In this document: positions 38,409-48,821 of the stretch, one piece after another
Layout: the number at the start of each line of letters is the position of its first letter
Position numbering within the stretch: position 1 is the first letter of the stretch
Assembly: GCA_928724745.1 (NCBI GenBank)
Contig: CAKMXJ010000039.1
Span: 496,001-560,000 of the forward strand
Length of the DNA: 64,000 bases
Source: Anthracocystis setariae
Taxonomy: Eukaryota; Basidiomycota; Ustilaginomycetes; Ustilaginales; Ustilaginaceae
Reading direction: 5' to 3'
Translations under genes and position numbers: made by a program
The notes under the pieces: generated by a model
What the model was told of the DNA's origin: nothing
Seen by the model: only the letters and a program-made list of their open reading frames with translations
Database searches by the model: none

Positions 38409-41400
38409 TTAGGTGAGAAACTGAATGTGCTTCCAACGCTCCACCGTCTTTTGGATCAAGCTTTGGGTGACGCCTTGGCTCTGCCATTGGCGGAAGCTGG
38501 GGCTGTGTTGCAGCGCTTTATCACAGATAAACCTTGTCGGCGTAGCTGGTGGCGGTGAGGTAAAGTTGTTCTCCCACAATGCGAGCAGACCTCGATGATC
38601 GCATGCGTCGTTGTTGCGGAGCTTGTCGAGCCACTTTTGCGGTGAGACCAGATCGAGTTGCAACCCGCTTGCCTGGAGCCACGTATAGAGGTGGGGAGAC
38701 CATCTCGGTGCTGTGCTTGTGGATTGGGCTGTAGTTGGTTGGGCCAAGTTGTAGATGCCCGGTTCGGCGGTGGTTGTGAGGTCAAGGATGGCATGTGCGG
38801 CGATGTCTGTGCTGAGCCAGTGCAGGCTTTCATGTTGTAAGTCTGGGAATGCCTGCACGTGTTGGCTTAACCGGATCAAGATGGGCCATGCCTCGTTTTC
38901 GTTCCAAACGCCATTGACGGTATCCGAGGTGAGCTGACCGATTCGGACGACACTTCCAGATCGACGAGTGACGATCTGTTCGGCCACCCACTTGCTTCTA
39001 GCATATCCCATGCCCACCGCATCGTACGGGTCAGTCGACAAAGTCTCCTGCACGCATTCTTGCGGATGACCCAACACACTTGCTACCGATGAGCAGAAGA
39101 CGAATCGACTCTCGCGCGCATCGTCGCATCGTTGCACCAGATCGTCATGAAGGTCCATCAGGTGGGCGAGACCACCAATGTTCTCCATCTCGAACGACGA
39201 TAGTCCAGCGACGAAATTTACCGACCAAGCAGCGTGGATCGTGACGACATTCTCGTGATGCAACGCCCTGCGTAACCCGGCTTTGGCCAACGCCCCACAA
39301 CCAGCTTCAGCAAAGTCGCACGCAAGACACTCCACCTGTCCTGCTTCCATCTTGACGCGCGAGTGCGCCGCATACAGACACCGAGTCTCGAGCGACATCA
39401 GCACGCGTTCCCTCCCCCAGGTATCGGTGGTGTGTTGCGACGAAGAAGCTCGAACGAGACAGACGACACGATCGTACGGCGTGATCGACGATAGGATGAC
39501 ATTAAGCAACTGTGCGCCGAGTCCACCGGTGACTCCCGTGAGGATGTACAGCGTCCCTTTCCCATTTCGAACCTTGTCGTGAGCTCGCAGCGGAGGTGCG
39601 GTTGCAGGACCAGAATACTTGTCCACCAACTCGAGCATCAGTCGGATCTCCCTCTGCGAACGACCACCATCTCCATCCTCGACGGTACCGGATTGAACCG
39701 CTTGGATATGGTGCGAGAGCTGACGGAGCGTCGGATACTGGTACACCACATTCCGGTCCAAGAGTCTTCCACCGAGATCGAGATGCTGATGAATAGCTGC
39801 CCGGATGCGTGCCGACTGAATCGAATCAACTCCCGCCACAAACAAATCCACATCACGATCCACCTGGTTTCCATTGATACTTTCAACCTTACGTTGCAGC
39901 CAATCCACCAATGCTTCTCCCTCGAGAGCCCTCTTCCCACTCGGAGCTGCAGTGTCAGAGTCCGGCAGACGCAGCGTTCGACCTTCTTCGAAATCCTGGT
40001 AGACCGAATCGATCAGTGTAGCAAAGTGCGTGTAGGCTCTTGCGCGTTGGAGCGTGCCTTTACTCGCGCGTGGAATCGACGCCAGTTCGCTAGGCGGCAG
40101 CAGGCAGATCATCTCAGTCGCGAGTTGGGCGTGCGGGGGCGAGCGAACGTTGATGTCGGCCAGAATCGGCTGAAGTTGTTGCAGCATGCGCATCTTTGTG
40201 CCATCATCCAACGTTTTCGCTTCTGGCCCGGCTTCGGTGGGGGAAACGAAGATGAGCGCTCCAAGGATGGCTCGATTGGCACCGAATACGATCGCCTCGC
40301 TCACCAACGTGGACGACTTGAGCTTCGCCTCCGCTGCGGACGTGCTGGCTTTCTTACCGGAGACGAGCACGAGCATGTCATCCGAGCGCGAGTCGTACCG
40401 CCACGTATTCGCCTTCCCTTCCACCTTGACATACAGGTCGGACGTGGCATACGAGCCGTCGTCTCTATTTGCAACTAGCTTGGTCGGCCAGTGTTTGGTC
40501 ACGACGAGTTCATACAGGTCTCCCACCGCTTCGAAGCGTAGCCACTTGTGACCGAGATCATCAGCGATGCGCAGAGAATTCCACTGCCTGTCATGATCAA
40601 AGTCGCGCCAGGATGACATGAGGAACCCGCATTCCGAACTACCCAGCCTACTGACCAGCTTCACTCCCTGCTCCACCATCCTATCCCCCAACACCTGCGG
40701 CAATGGCGCCCCACCAGTACTGACCATCTCCATACTTTTGAGCATTTTGCGCCCCTCATCCTCCCCCTGCGAAAACAGCAAATCTAAAATGTACGGAACG
40801 CTCAGAAAATACCGCACGCTCCTCGGGCAAGACTCGACTGCGTGGCAGATGGCCAAGGTCGACAGAGCTCCAGGGTGGGCCGTGGGGTGGAAGAAGATGC
40901 TCGAGCCGGCTTGGATGGAACGGAGGAGATCGGACATTCCACCGTGGTAGAGTGGGGTGGTTGTGAATGCGGAGAGAGTGCGACCGTGTGCGGAGAGGAG
41001 CGACGAGGTCCAGAAGCGATGCAATTGGTAGATGGGTTTGGGTAGACCGGAAGAGCCCGAGGTGTGCATGGTCACTAGCACGTCTTCGCCACTCACCGCA
41101 TCGTGCTGGCATGGGATGCTGGGAGTTGAGGAGCTGAGCAAGTCAAGAGGGTGGGAAAGCATCTGGCATACTTGGACGCGAAGGGAGTCCTTGTTGGCTG
41201 GAAGGGAGTGGAGAGCATGGTGTGCGGCATCGAGCTGTGTTTCATGTGCGAGGATAGTTTCGGTTTGTGTGAGTTGGAGAAGGTTAGCGATGGATTCTGC
41301 GGGAGAGCCGGGCGCGATGCACAGCACACCATATCCGAGTCTCCACAGTGTGACGAGGTGAGCGAACAGATCCACACCGCTCGGCGAAAGTACCGCTACG

Positions 41401-41708
41401 AGCGGAGTGCCGTTAGGTGATCTCGGATTGGATGCCTTCGGCGGCAAATACTGTTTCAGCTGACCAGCCAAGTTGACAGCCAGCGTTCGAATCTGAGCAT
41501 ACGTCAGGCAATGACAGACCCACGAAGCCGTCTCTACATTGAGCGATGTGAACCCCACCGCCAGCGTATCCGGCATATGTTGCGCGCGCGCATCGAGCAT
41601 CGTATTAACAGACTCATGCTGCCGAGGCTCCGGAGCACTCGGTGCAGGCAGAGAAAGTGCCTGCGAGATAGTCAATGTCAAATAGGGCGACGCATCTTGA
41701 TCGTGCAT
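38409..41708 (-). CDS. NRPS-like adenylate-forming reductase (A-T-R)
   Basis: A 1099-residue single-exon enzyme, started at the ATG giving MHDQDASPYLTLTISQAL. It has an adenylation domain (about 20-560; ATP-binding core TMHTSGSSGLPKP near 211, then STGGAPLPQVLGDRM) and a carrier domain with phosphopantetheine Ser in GVDSIQS (near 627). A C-terminal SDR-type thioester reductase domain follows (TGVTGGLGAQLL near 724, catalytic YARSK near 901). Such enzymes activate a carboxylic acid as AMP ester, load it on the carrier and release it as aldehyde or alcohol. It lacks the N-terminal extension and condensation domain of Lys2 and true NRPSs, so a specialised substrate is more likely than aminoadipate; the acid cannot be predicted. 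No other secondary-metabolism gene flanks it. Activity requires a 4'-phosphopantetheinyl transferase, not seen here. Confidence 0.92.
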   Translation of the reverse strand: MHDQDASPYLTLTISQALSLPAPSAPEPRQHESVNTMLDARAQHMPDTLAVGFTSLNVETASWVCHCLTYAQIRTLAVNLAGQLKQYLPPKASNPRSPNGTPLVAVLSPSGVDLFAHLVTLWRLGYGVLCIAPGSPAESIANLLQLTQTETILAHETQLDAAHHALHSLPANKDSLRVQVCQMLSHPLDLLSSSTPSIPCQHDAVSGEDVLVTMHTSGSSGLPKPIYQLHRFWTSSLLSAHGRTLSAFTTTPLYHGGMSDLLRSIQAGSSIFFHPTAHPGALSTLAICHAVESCPRSVRYFLSVPYILDLLFSQGEDEGRKMLKSMEMVSTGGAPLPQVLGDRMVEQGVKLVSRLGSSECGFLMSSWRDFDHDRQWNSLRIADDLGHKWLRFEAVGDLYELVVTKHWPTKLVANRDDGSYATSDLYVKVEGKANTWRYDSRSDDMLVLVSGKKASTSAAEAKLKSSTLVSEAIVFGANRAILGALIFVSPTEAGPEAKTLDDGTKMRMLQQLQPILADINVRSPPHAQLATEMICLLPPSELASIPRASKGTLQRARAYTHFATLIDSVYQDFEEGRTLRLPDSDTAAPSGKRALEGEALVDWLQRKVESINGNQVDRDVDLFVAGVDSIQSARIRAAIHQHLDLGGRLLDRNVVYQYPTLRQLSHHIQAVQSGTVEDGDGGRSQREIRLMLELVDKYSGPATAPPLRAHDKVRNGKGTLYILTGVTGGLGAQLLNVILSSITPYDRVVCLVRASSSQHTTDTWGRERVLMSLETRCLYAAHSRVKMEAGQVECLACDFAEAGCGALAKAGLRRALHHENVVTIHAAWSVNFVAGLSSFEMENIGGLAHLMDLHDDLVQRCDDARESRFVFCSSVASVLGHPQECVQETLSTDPYDAVGMGYARSKWVAEQIVTRRSGSVVRIGQLTSDTVNGVWNENEAWPILIRLSQHVQAFPDLQHESLHWLSTDIAAHAILDLTTTAEPGIYNLAQPTTAQSTSTAPRWSPHLYTWLQASGLQLDLVSPQKWLDKLRNNDACDHRGLLALWENNFTSPPPATPTRFICDKALQHSPSFRQWQSQGVTQSLIQKTVERWKHIQFLT

Positions 41709-42013
41709 CTTGACCTTTGTTACCTCAGTTGAGCGATGGTAGTCAACACACAACCACCGAGCGCTTCATACTCCCAAGACCAAGGGAAAGAGGCGAAACC
41801 CAGCCCGTCAAAAACCCGCCAGAACGCATTTTGGACCCTGACATGCTTGATCAGCATCTGCACCTCGCAAGATCGTAACCACCGCGGCTTGGTGCAGCTG
41901 CTGTTGCGCGCAATTTTGTGGAGGTTCCGACAGCGCTTTTTGACGTGTGCACACAGCAGCAGCCACGCCGATTCTCCTCATTTCATCACCCGCACTGAAA
42001 GTTGGATCGGCCC

Positions 42014-42050
<37 letters not shown>

Positions 42051-42382
42051 GTCGCCCCTTCGCCCTCAAACAAGATTGCAAACTACACGACGGCTTCCCC
42101 CCCCACCAACAATACAAAGCAGCTAGGATAGCCAATGCCTTTTTTTGTTTGTTACATCAAACCCTAGCATGGATTGGCATACATGGGGCGTATTACAATA
42201 TTTACATTGAGGTGGGCTTGCTCTCAATCAAGATGAGAGCAGAGAGGAAAGGAATGTCGCAACTTTCCAACAAAGGAAGAGCGGACGTGGATATGCTTTG
42301 ATGCGGTCATAGTCTCGTTTGCGACATTCTTGGTCGATTCAGCGACAGGAACTACGGAGAGACTCTTTGCTGGTGGGAGAGC
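41709..42382. other. Intergenic with T34 tract
   Basis: About 670 bp between two minus-strand genes, forming the reductase promoter side. Contains a T34 run at 42,016-42,049. No gene seen. Confidence 0.6.
42016..42049. repeat. T34 homopolymer
   Basis: Thirty-four consecutive T on the plus strand, upstream of the reductase gene and downstream of TRAP-alpha. Confidence 0.95.
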
Positions 42383-43345
42383 TTACTTGCGGCCCTTGCT
42401 CTTGCGCTTAGGAGTGGAAGGCTCGTCGTCCCCGCTGCTGAGAGCACCGGCGTTCTTGCCCTTAGCCTTGCGCGCACGGAGGTGGTGCTCGGGCTGAAAA
42501 GAGTCACAAGAAAAAGCATGGACAATGGTCAGTAAATCGATTGCAAGAGGTTTCATCTTGCTCGATCGCTCCCGACGGCAGACTTTGAGCTATTTGCCCA
42601 GGCTATTATACACTTACGATCCACTCGTCCTGGACGCCAGCCTGCTTCTCGACCACAGGCTTTTCGAACTTCTTGGCGGTCTTGTCCTCGGGGTTGACGT
42701 AGGTCGAGTACACCAGGTAGCCGAGACCCGCGACGAAGGCGGCTGCGAAGAGGTACGCCGACAGCAACTGCAGGTCGAACCAGTTCTTGGGAGGCTCGAC
42801 CACCTGGACGGAGCCGCTGTAAGCGTGAATACGGTGCTTCTTGCCGGTCTGTTCGTCGTTGACCACCAGGCTGAACTCGACGGCCAGCTCCTGGGGCTTG
42901 AACTCGGGTACAAAGTCGAAAGGGATCTGGACAGCACGGCCACCGACGGTGCGCAGAGGTCGAGACTTGAACGCAGTGGTGGTCATGTTGCGCAACACGC
43001 GACCCTTTTGGCCATCAGTCTTTTTCGGGTTGAGGAAGGCCCCAGTGACGGATTGCAGAGTGAGAAGACGGTCCTCCTTGGGTGGATTGGTGATTGAGAA
43101 GACAACGGTGTTGGCCTGACCATTTTTGACGACTGTGGAATAGCAGCAAATGAGAACGCAGAGCGGGATCAGGTCAGGATGTGCGCTTGTCATGATCATG
43201 CGGGCGGGGTGAGCAATGACTTACTGGAGTAAGGGTTGTTGGGGAAGGTGGTGACGATGCCAAGCTCAGGCGTATCGTGCGCCTGCGTTGCTACGAGAGG
43301 GACCAGGGTGAGGAGAGCCGAAGCTGCCAAGGAGAAGAAACGCAT
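42383..43345 (-). CDS. Translocon-associated protein alpha (TRAP-alpha/SSR1)
   Basis: ER membrane protein linked to the Sec61 translocon. Three exons: 43225..43345, 42618..43132 and 42383..42493 (248 aa). The signal peptide is RFFSLAASALLTLVPLVATQA, followed by an ER-lumenal beta-sandwich region (ELGIVTTFPNNPYS, VKNGQANTVVFSITNPP, MTTTAFKSRPL, PFDFVPEFKPQELAVEFSL, FTLVVND-like core). The membrane helix is LLSAYLFAAAFVAGLGYLVYS. The last exon encodes a basic, Ser-rich cytosolic tail (EHHLRARKAKGKNAG... ending KRKSKGRK). Intron 1 interrupts the codon after PYS; intron 2 has a GTAAGT donor after DEWI. If intron 2 were retained the protein would end three residues later (VSV) and lose the basic tail. 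Irc22-type yeast proteins are distant relatives. Confidence 0.85.
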
Positions 43346-45495
43346 GTTCTGAAGAAACCGGAGCAAGTCGCAGGGTTAGCTTTGCACTCTACGTTAAACA
43401 GAACGAAGTCAGGATGCCACCTACTGTATGAAAACCAAAGGGCTCGACGAAGACGGTAGTAGACAGATGATGGTGTGAAGCAACAAGATGCTGGTGCTCG
43501 ACCACCTTGCAAAGCGGGGAAGCACATCTTCTCAGAATTGCACAACTACGCTCGCAACTCTGTCGACTTCGTTTGTTGCGCCGTGCGCTGCTTTTGGCTT
43601 CATTTCACGGTGCCTGGAAATTCAGCGTGTGCAATCGGGAAGATCCACAACACGCAAGTTGGCGCACATTGTCGCCCACTGCTGGCATTTCCTTGAGCCC
43701 GCTGATTGGCGCAAACGCAGCACTTGACCAGCAACATAAGGTCCTTCAGCGTTGCAGCGTATCCAGACTGTCTCTTATGGCATGGTATCTCTCCCTGTAC
43801 ACTATACAGGCAGATGGATGATGGAAGAATGATTGCTTGCCATGCGGTGAGGGGCTGGGATACGAACTAATCGCCGATTTCCAAACGATTTTCTTTCCGA
43901 TCGAGTGGCACGACGGATGCGTTTCGGTGTAATCCGGTGCAACTGGTCTGAGCGTGAGGCAGAATGGCCACTTCCAGCCGGCGATTCCGGTTAGGCATTT
44001 GAAAGGTGGAGATGGCGCACTTCTCCACACACGGCTCTTTTCTTGGATGTCGAACCAGCCAACCAACACGAAACGTACACACAGAACATCTTGGTCTTGC
44101 AACAACGTCTTGCCCAGCTCCCTCCATCATCTTGCTTCCTCAGTTCGCAAACGTAAGCATCTCAGCATCCTAATCTTCCTGTATTCTGTATGATACTGTC
44201 GAATTCACTCGCACCTTTAGGATCCGACCACTGACCATCCATCTCGTTCTTGATATCCTCGTCTCTTTCCACTCTCATCATCGACCAAATGACTCTCCAT
44301 CGTACTGGCATCCGTCTCCCGGATCGAAAACTCGCTCGGATCGTATACTCGATATCGTCTCTCCATCCGTGTGTCATGCATTGTCGTCGTGCGTTCCTCG
44401 ATATCGGACACACCTGCCTTTGAAAACTCGGCTTGGTCGTTGCCCTGCGATGTCGCTTGCATCCGGATCCGACACATGCTGCTGCATCATCTCTTGGCAC
44501 CGTGCTGCTGCTGCTGCACGTCGTTGTTGCTTGTTCCAAAATCGCACTTGGTCATCTTTTCATGCCCATGTGCTGACAACATCGCCCAATCACGGTTCAT
44601 TTTCGATCCCTTGCTGATGGATCCTTGGCTTTGTTCTGCACGCTACATCTATGGCCACTCTCTGTGCATGCCACCACTGTCTCTCGCTCTGCCTTCTGCT
44701 CCCGCTCATACGGTCCGCTGAACGCTGCTGCCATTCCGCTCGGATCTTCGGCCGGTTTTGCGTTCTGATCCGATCGAAATCACGATATGCCGATCTGCGA
44801 TCGGGCATTTGGGCTCACATCGGTTGCTTTGCTGGAACACCATCCCCACCTGCACGCATCGCTGACCCCCCACATCGGCATGGCTGACACTTGCGCCTGC
44901 TCGGATATTGCCGATTCCGTATGCTACGTTTCTTACTTTTGACGTGTGTGTCGCCTCGATTTCCGTTTCGGTTTGTTTCGCTGGGGTCAATTTCCCCCGC
45001 TGCCTTGCCGCTCTTCTTTGATGGCTAAATCTGGATTTTCCGATTTCTGCATTTCTTTCAACCCCGCGGCGAATTCTGATGATGATGGGAATTCGGCCAC
45101 TCTCTGATTTCGCCATTTCGGACATGCTCGGTCGACGCTCCGTCAACGTCTTGGCTGCTTCCTTCTCGTGTTGCGCTGCCGCTCCACCCGCGATGTGCCT
45201 CCGATTCGGCTCTCCCCTGTTCCCCGCAATCGGCACACTGACTCGAACGGGCCTCTGTGTGGAACGACATCTTCTTCCTGGCTCGCTTCACCTTTCCCCT
45301 TTCTGTTGCTTATTCGCCGCGGTGACTGATACCAACTTTCTGGACACCTTCGCCCACCGACCCCGCCTTGCTTCATCTCATCTGCCCTTCCATTCGGTCT
45401 ACGTCCCTGCTGGGTGATCACTTTGCCACCACCATCATCATCGTATTGGTAACATCGTCTACCTTTTTGGTCTATCGCGATCATCGAATCACACC
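43346..45495. other. Divergent gap TRAP-alpha / aminotransferase, pyrimidine-rich leader
   Basis: About 2.15 kb. From about 44,100 to 45,490 the plus strand is rich in TCG/TTC/CTC-type triplets with few purine runs, resembling a long 5' leader. Short frames on both strands show no recognisable domain. No RNA gene seen. Confidence 0.45.
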
Positions 45496-46863
45496 ATGCC
45501 TCCTCGTCGACAATCTCTTTCCGGCCCCATGGTCGTGGACAATTTCGATTCAAACAACACTCGGCGACCTTCCACCCCGTCCTCTTCCCCTCCATCTTAC
45601 TCGCACGACGCCACCACAGTCGCGCGGAATCGAATACGGCAAGTCACCCAGCATATCGCACGAAAGCTCCCTTCCACATTAACAAGGAACATGTCGACCC
45701 AGGAGTTCAAGCAAGCGCCGCACAAATTGCTGGTCATCCCCGGCCCCATCGAAGTCTCGGACGATGTGCTCCTCGCCAATGCCCACCCTGCCATGTCGCA
45801 CGTCTCTCCCGACTTCATCCCCGTATTCGGCGACTGCATTCGCATGCTCCGTGAGCTTCTCTTTGCTCCCAACTCTCAGCCTGTCTTGACCGCTGGTTCC
45901 GGTACGCTCGGATGGGACCACGTCGCCGCCAACATCTTGCAGCCCGGCGAGGACGCTCTTGTTCTCCACTCGGGCTACTTCGGTGATAGCTTCGCTGACT
46001 GCCTCGAGACCTACGGTGCCAAGGTGGAGCAGCTCAAGGCGCCGATCGGTGCCAAGCCTTCGCTCGCCGAGGTCGAGGAAGCGCTCAAGAAGAAGAAGTA
46101 CAAGGTGCTCACTTTCACGCACGTTGACACCTCGACCGGTGTGCTGAGCGACGCCAAGGGTCTCGGTGAGCTTGTCAAGCGTGTCAGTCCCGAGACCATC
46201 CTTGTGCTCGACGGAGTCTGCTCGGTCGGCAGCGAGGAGATCCGCATGGAGGAGTGGGGTATCGATGTGGTGCTGACCGCCACGCAGAAAGGTCTCGGCT
46301 GCCCTCCCGGTCTCATGGTTCTTGCCGCAAGCCAAAAGGCCATCGCTGCGTTCGAAAAGCGCACCGTGCCTCCCAACAGCTACTTTGCTTCGTGGTCGAG
46401 GTGGCTTCCCGTCATGAAGGCTTACGAGGCTGGCACCGGCGCCTACTTTGCCACGCCGCCCACCAACCTGATCTACGCTCTGCACGCCAGCTTGACCACC
46501 ATCACCAAGGGGACCCCTTCGATCGAAGACCGTTTTGCGCAGCACGTGGCTGCCTCGGACCGCGTCAAGGACTTTGTTTCGCAGCTCGGCCTGAAACAGC
46601 TCGTGGCTGATGGCAAGAAGGATGGCGCTCACGGCATGACTGCGGTGCGATACCCGGAGGGTCTCAAGGCTACGGATTTGCTCCCCAAGCTGGTGGCCAA
46701 GAACATTGTGGTTGCTGCTGGTCTGCATAAGCAGTGCAAGGACGAGTACTTCCGTATCGGCCACATGGGTGTTACGGTTGTCAACGACAAGGAGCGCGGT
46801 GACCTCAAGTATCTCCTCGACAGTATCAAGGAGGCTCTTGCTGAGGCTGGCTACAAGCCCTAA
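45496..46863 (+). CDS. Alanine-glyoxylate aminotransferase (class V PLP)
   Basis: Class V aminotransferase of the AGT/serine-pyruvate family (yeast Agx1 type), converting glyoxylate and alanine to glycine and pyruvate. The frame gives 455 aa from the first ATG. The family-like part starts at a second in-frame ATG at 45,691 (MSTQEFKQAPHKLLVIPGPI, 390 aa). Motifs: GPIEVSDDVLLANAHPAMSH, AGSGTLGWD, LDGVCSVGSEEI, and the Schiff-base Lys in TATQKGLGCPPG (Lys265 of the long form). C-terminal features include AAGLHKQCKDEYFRIGHMG. The 65-residue extension is Ser/Pro- and then Arg-rich (RNRIRQVTQHIARKL) and could act as a mitochondrial presequence. The C-terminus (GYKP) is not a PTS1. Convergent with the HAD gene, 110 bp apart. 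Confidence 0.93.
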   Translation: MPPRRQSLSGPMVVDNFDSNNTRRPSTPSSSPPSYSHDATTVARNRIRQVTQHIARKLPSTLTRNMSTQEFKQAPHKLLVIPGPIEVSDDVLLANAHPAMSHVSPDFIPVFGDCIRMLRELLFAPNSQPVLTAGSGTLGWDHVAANILQPGEDALVLHSGYFGDSFADCLETYGAKVEQLKAPIGAKPSLAEVEEALKKKKYKVLTFTHVDTSTGVLSDAKGLGELVKRVSPETILVLDGVCSVGSEEIRMEEWGIDVVLTATQKGLGCPPGLMVLAASQKAIAAFEKRTVPPNSYFASWSRWLPVMKAYEAGTGAYFATPPTNLIYALHASLTTITKGTPSIEDRFAQHVAASDRVKDFVSQLGLKQLVADGKKDGAHGMTAVRYPEGLKATDLLPKLVAKNIVVAAGLHKQCKDEYFRIGHMGVTVVNDKERGDLKYLLDSIKEALAEAGYKP

Positions 46864-46973
46864 ATGGTTCGAGTGCCTCTGTCTGTGCGTTTCGCTTGCA
46901 TGGATATCAATGACATTGCATCAACTAAGTTGTCGTGGGATCTTTACTCAGTGCCGATCGGTGGAATCTGAAG

Positions 46974-47801
46974 TTATTCAATGAGTCGTCCGAGCTCCTC
47001 GAGATCGGTTACGACGACATCGACATAGTGCGGCTTGCCTTGTGCGGGCAACTGGTCCTCGGTCGTCCTTGACGAGACAAACACGGTTGTCATTCCACAA
47101 GCCTTTGCAGCCTGTAGATCGTACAGATGGGCGGCGACCATGCAAGCCTTGTACGCATCCTTGTGCGGGTGAATGTCCAACAGTCTCATGCTCTTGTGGT
47201 ACATGTCTGAGTCGGGTTTGAAGCTACCCAGTAGATCGGCTGTGCATAGGAAGTCCCAAGGAAGGTGTGCGTGTTTTGCCATATCTACCATGAGGTTCAA
47301 ATTGCCATTGGTGAGCGTGCCCAGTTTCACTTTGGACTTGAGTGCGTGTAGACCGGCGACCGAGTCGGGCCATGGTTCGAGTAGGTGCCAGGTAAAGTTG
47401 AGCCGGTTTCGCAAGGTGGTGTCCCAAGCACGATCGAGGGTTTGGGATGCAAGTTGCACCGAGACGGAGCCGATGTGATGGGGGTCAGGTTGGGTTGGGG
47501 GAATGGGAAGGGAGGTTAGGAGCTTGTTGAGTGCAGTGAGGTGCATTTGGTCAACAGTGATTTTGGAAGGGTTACCAATGGCAGCCAGACGTTGGGTCTC
47601 GTTCTTGTATTCTTGTCGCCACTGGAGGGTAAAGTGACGCCAGTCGTAGTTGTGTTGGAGAGCTTCGAGCACTGCAGGGTTGATCATGCGGGTAGCCGCG
47701 ATCTCGCGACGCAGGGCTTTCGTGACAGTGTCGACATAGTCTACGACCGTACCAAAGACGTCAAAGGACTTCGACGTTTCTGAGCTTCGTCTTGGCTTCA
47801 T
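46974..47801 (-). CDS. HAD-superfamily hydrolase, haloacid dehalogenase type II-like
   Basis: A 275-residue single-exon protein. The nucleophile Asp14 lies in FDVFGTVVDY, the type II (L-2-haloacid dehalogenase-like) motif I. A helical cap follows (LQHNYDWRHFTLQWRQEY, a pattern seen in fungal members), then motif II GTLTNGN, the conserved Lys in LGSFKPDSDMYHKS, and motif III/IV MVAAHLYDLQAAKACGMTTVFV. This layout fits fungal type II HADs whose natural substrates are mostly unknown; dehalogenation should not be assumed. The motif is only 13 residues from the start, so the N-terminus is compact but complete. No targeting signal. Confidence 0.88.
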   Translation of the reverse strand: MKPRRSSETSKSFDVFGTVVDYVDTVTKALRREIAATRMINPAVLEALQHNYDWRHFTLQWRQEYKNETQRLAAIGNPSKITVDQMHLTALNKLLTSLPIPPTQPDPHHIGSVSVQLASQTLDRAWDTTLRNRLNFTWHLLEPWPDSVAGLHALKSKVKLGTLTNGNLNLMVDMAKHAHLPWDFLCTADLLGSFKPDSDMYHKSMRLLDIHPHKDAYKACMVAAHLYDLQAAKACGMTTVFVSSRTTEDQLPAQGKPHYVDVVVTDLEELGRLIE

Positions 47802-48821
47802 GTGAGTCGGGCATGGCTGGTTCCATCCACGGTCGAAAGTGTGTGTGTGTGTGCGTAATGGTCGGGAAGAAAGGTTTCCAGAGCTCTCGAGTCACGATGC
47901 CGGGAAACAAGCCTGACGAACGACACACAGGCTTTTTGATGTATCAAGGCTTGAGAAAGCTGTGCGGGGCGAGCGGACTTGGTACACAGCTCACACTTTC
48001 TCACCTATCGCTGCTGATGCTCCCTGCGCATCTCCTTTGAATGCGTCAGTCGAACGAGACCCATCGTAGTTTGATGGTTGGCAGCAATGTACTGTACTGT
48101 ATGTTTATGACTGCTGTGGTCAGGGTTCTTCTTGTTGTTGTCCGTGCACCATTTGGCAGCGGGGAAGTCACAGTGGTGCTGCAGCGCGCTTTCTCTCTTT
48201 TCCGGCAAATGGTCCATTCCGGCTGCCCGATTTTAGGTTGCCTCCACTCTGAAGCGGTGCTGACCTCAGTGCCCTGACGCGATAAAAATAATAATAATAA
48301 AAAAAAAAAAAAAAAGGTCCGAGATCCGTCTTTGGCCACGATATCATTTGACAGAGAGTGGCTGAGCAGTGGCACATGTTTAGCGTTGCCGGCACGTGTT
48401 GGTCGCATTCGAGGGGCTCATGCCAACCTGTCAATCACTCATCATCACCATCACTTTGCTCTGAACACGGCTCGAACGGAGCTCTACAGCTAGAAATCAA
48501 CTATCTCCAGGCTTCCGAGTCGCCAAAGCGAAGACCCGGCTCGCACTTCCACCACAGCACCGAGCACAAGAGAGAAGCCTCCATCGCGACTCTCACCCTC
48601 ACCAATCTTGCGCGGCGCGACGTACCATTTCTTCAGGACGCGGCCTCGAAGCTGCAAGCTATCTCCGGATTCGGCCCAACAACCGCGGCGAACTGACTCC
48701 GGGACCAAACTCTCTCTTTTGAGGCTATTGCGACGCGTGGTGTTCGCATAGAGGGACAGGGAGTCATCTCATTCTCGGTGTGGTATTCCGCTTTCTCGTA
48801 GAACAGCTTCTGCCCATCCCC
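47802..48821. other. Divergent gap HAD / RING gene
   Basis: About 1 kb. Contains a GT run near 47,842-47,853, a TACTG repeat at 48,089-48,101, an (AAT)n/A-run at about 48,284-48,315, and the leader of the RING gene. No gene recognised. Confidence 0.5.

Noticed and set aside
38409..43345. Secondary-metabolite gene cluster around the adenylate-forming reductase
   Set aside because: Flanking genes are housekeeping (pbp1, TRAP-alpha); no tailoring enzyme, transporter or regulator is adjacent.
44706..45236. 176-codon minus-strand frame upstream of the aminotransferase
   Set aside because: Composition mirrors the pyrimidine-biased leader on the other strand and shows no domain; the frame probably persists because the complement is poor in stop codons.
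46863..46973. Stop-codon read-through to a peroxisomal signal in the aminotransferase
   Set aside because: Read-through would end GGI, not a PTS1, and the stop context is TAA-A, not the leaky TGA-CTA type.
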